This document shows, piece after piece, positions 13,370-14,435 of a stretch of DNA of 14,435 bases. The first letter of the stretch is position 1, and each line of letters starts with the position of its first letter. The notes under the pieces were generated by a model, which was given only the letters and a program-made list of their open reading frames with translations, was not told the origin of the DNA and searched no databases. A program made the translations under genes and the position numbers. The stretch lies in the NCBI GenBank assembly GCA_021787255.1, contig JAJYMD010000200.1:1-14435 (forward strand). The letters run 5' to 3'. Source of the DNA: Actinomycetes bacterium (GTDB lineage Bacteria; Actinomycetota; Acidimicrobiia; Acidimicrobiales; RAAP-2).

Positions 13370-14412
13370 CCGAGCCGAGATCGCCGACGCCAAGCGGTAC
13401 CGATCGGACGCCGCCGATCGCCGAGCAACCCCAGCCGGACGCCGGTCGTGCGCGCAAGATCGTCCTCGACTGCGACCCGGGGCACGACGACGCCGTCGCG
13501 ATCACCCTCGCGGCCGCCAGCCCGGCCGTCGACCTCGTCGCGATCACCACCGTCGCCGGCAACCAGACCGTCGACAAGACGACGCGCAACGCCTGCGTGA
13601 TGTCCAGCCTCCTCGGCCTCACCGAAACCCCCGTGGTCGCGGGCTGCGCGGGACCGCTCGTGCGCTCCTTGCGCATCGCGCCGGAGTTCCACGGGCAGTC
13701 AGGTCTCGACGGTCCTGCGCCCGTCGTGCCGGTCGTGCAGCCGTCGCCCGGTCACGCCGTCGACCGGATCATCGACGTGCTGATGGCGAACCCCGGCGAG
13801 GTCACGCTCGTCGCAACCGGGCCGCTCACCAACGTGGCGATGGCCCTGCGCAAGGAGCCCGCGATCGTGTCGGCAGCTCGCGAGATCGTCATCATGGGAG
13901 GTGCCTACGCTCGGGGGAACATCACGCCCGCGGCGGAGTTCAACGTCTACGTGGACCCGGAGGCTGCGCGGGCGGTGTTCGAGGCGCCGTGGCGCCTCAC
14001 GATGCTGGGCCTCGAGGTGACGCACCAGGCCACGTTCACCCGCGCCGAGGAGCGCCGGCTCGAGGAGATCGGGACGCCCCTCAGCCGGTTCCTGGTCGAG
14101 CTGCTGCGCTACTTCCGGGATGCCTACCGGTCCGCAGCCGGGTTCGAGGATCCCCCCGTGCACGACCCGTGCGCCGTCGCCTACGTGATCGACCCGACGC
14201 TGTTCGAGGTGCAGAGCGCACGCGTCGAAGTCGAGACGGCCGGGGTGTGGACGACGGGCATGACGGTCACGGACTTCCGGCCCGCGAACGCCGACGCGCA
14301 CCGCGTCGGGGTCGGGACGGCGCTCGACCGCAGTAGGTTCTGGGACCTCGTGCTCACGGCCGTCGAGCGAGCCGGGAGCGCCCCTGCGGACCCCATGGCC
14401 GCGAGGTCCTAG
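13366..14412 (+). CDS. Nucleoside hydrolase (inosine/uridine-preferring, IunH/Rih family)
   Basis: A 348-residue calcium-dependent N-ribohydrolase that splits nucleosides into base and ribose in the cytoplasm. The diagnostic DCDPGHDDA (35-43) carries the calcium and ribose ligands. GNITPAAEFN (184-193) is the second ribose-binding loop. His266-Asp267 in HDPCAVAY match the leaving-group histidine and the calcium aspartate of the family. TGPLTNVA and MGGAY are also standard. About 30 Pro-rich residues precede the fold; they may be a linker, or the true start may be later, though GTG 13366 overlapping the kinase stop is the natural choice. Base preference cannot be assigned. With the ribokinase-like gene it forms a complete nucleoside to ribose to ribose 5-phosphate route downstream of the transporter. 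The 23 bases after its stop are too few to identify a next gene. Confidence 0.94.
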   Translation: MTEPRSPTPSGTDRTPPIAEQPQPDAGRARKIVLDCDPGHDDAVAITLAAASPAVDLVAITTVAGNQTVDKTTRNACVMSSLLGLTETPVVAGCAGPLVRSLRIAPEFHGQSGLDGPAPVVPVVQPSPGHAVDRIIDVLMANPGEVTLVATGPLTNVAMALRKEPAIVSAAREIVIMGGAYARGNITPAAEFNVYVDPEAARAVFEAPWRLTMLGLEVTHQATFTRAEERRLEEIGTPLSRFLVELLRYFRDAYRSAAGFEDPPVHDPCAVAYVIDPTLFEVQSARVEVETAGVWTTGMTVTDFRPANADAHRVGVGTALDRSRFWDLVLTAVERAGSAPADPMAARS

Positions 14413-14435
14413 GTGGCAAGCCCCGTGAGATCGGA

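Noticed and set aside
14413..14435. Possible start of another gene (GTG at 14413)
   Set aside because: Only 23 bases are available, with no ribosome site or motif to judge it.

Overview
The window is GC-rich (roughly two thirds GC by eye), codes densely on both strands, uses many GTG and TTG starts, and has clear Shine-Dalgarno sequences. This fits a high-GC actinobacterium or a similar high-GC bacterium such as some Chloroflexota; nothing here fixes the taxon. I see no rRNA, tRNA, CRISPR array or insertion sequence. No gap between genes exceeds 300 bases; the largest is the 224-base lacI/dioxygenase intergenic region.

Left block (1-3496). Reading leftward are a frameshifted small ORF, a 7Fe ferredoxin, an 8-codon leader ORF, an FAD-dependent oxidoreductase and a class III (CaiB/BaiF) CoA-transferase that runs off the left edge. 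An enoyl-CoA hydratase/isomerase family gene diverges to the right. Together they look like a CoA-thioester catabolic module with its own electron carrier. The substrate cannot be read from the sequence.

Middle block (3594-7298). A uridine-phosphorylase-type nucleoside phosphorylase and a divergent MtnA/eIF2B-type sugar-phosphate isomerase are coupled on the + strand. They converge on a class II (fuculose-phosphate-type) aldolase, which lies directly downstream of a LacI-family repressor on the - strand. The three enzymes form a logical chain: nucleoside + Pi to pentose 1-phosphate, to ketopentose 1-phosphate, to dihydroxyacetone phosphate plus an aldehyde. This would bypass the pentose phosphate pathway.

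Right block (7523-14412). One + strand operon encodes a phytanoyl-CoA-type Fe(II)/2-oxoglutarate dioxygenase, an RbsC-like permease, a secreted sugar-type binding protein, an RbsA-like double ATPase, a ribokinase-family kinase and a nucleoside hydrolase. The binding-protein gene is flanked by two intercistronic stem-loops. The lacI/dioxygenase intergenic region holds a perfect 14-bp LacI-type operator just downstream of a good promoter.

Working model (inference): nucleosides, possibly modified ones, are imported by the ABC transporter and split by two routes. The hydrolytic route uses nucleoside hydrolase then ribokinase. The phosphorolytic route uses phosphorylase, isomerase and aldolase. 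The LacI protein controls both its own operon (repressor plus aldolase) and the transporter operon. The dioxygenase may act on the imported compound before cleavage.
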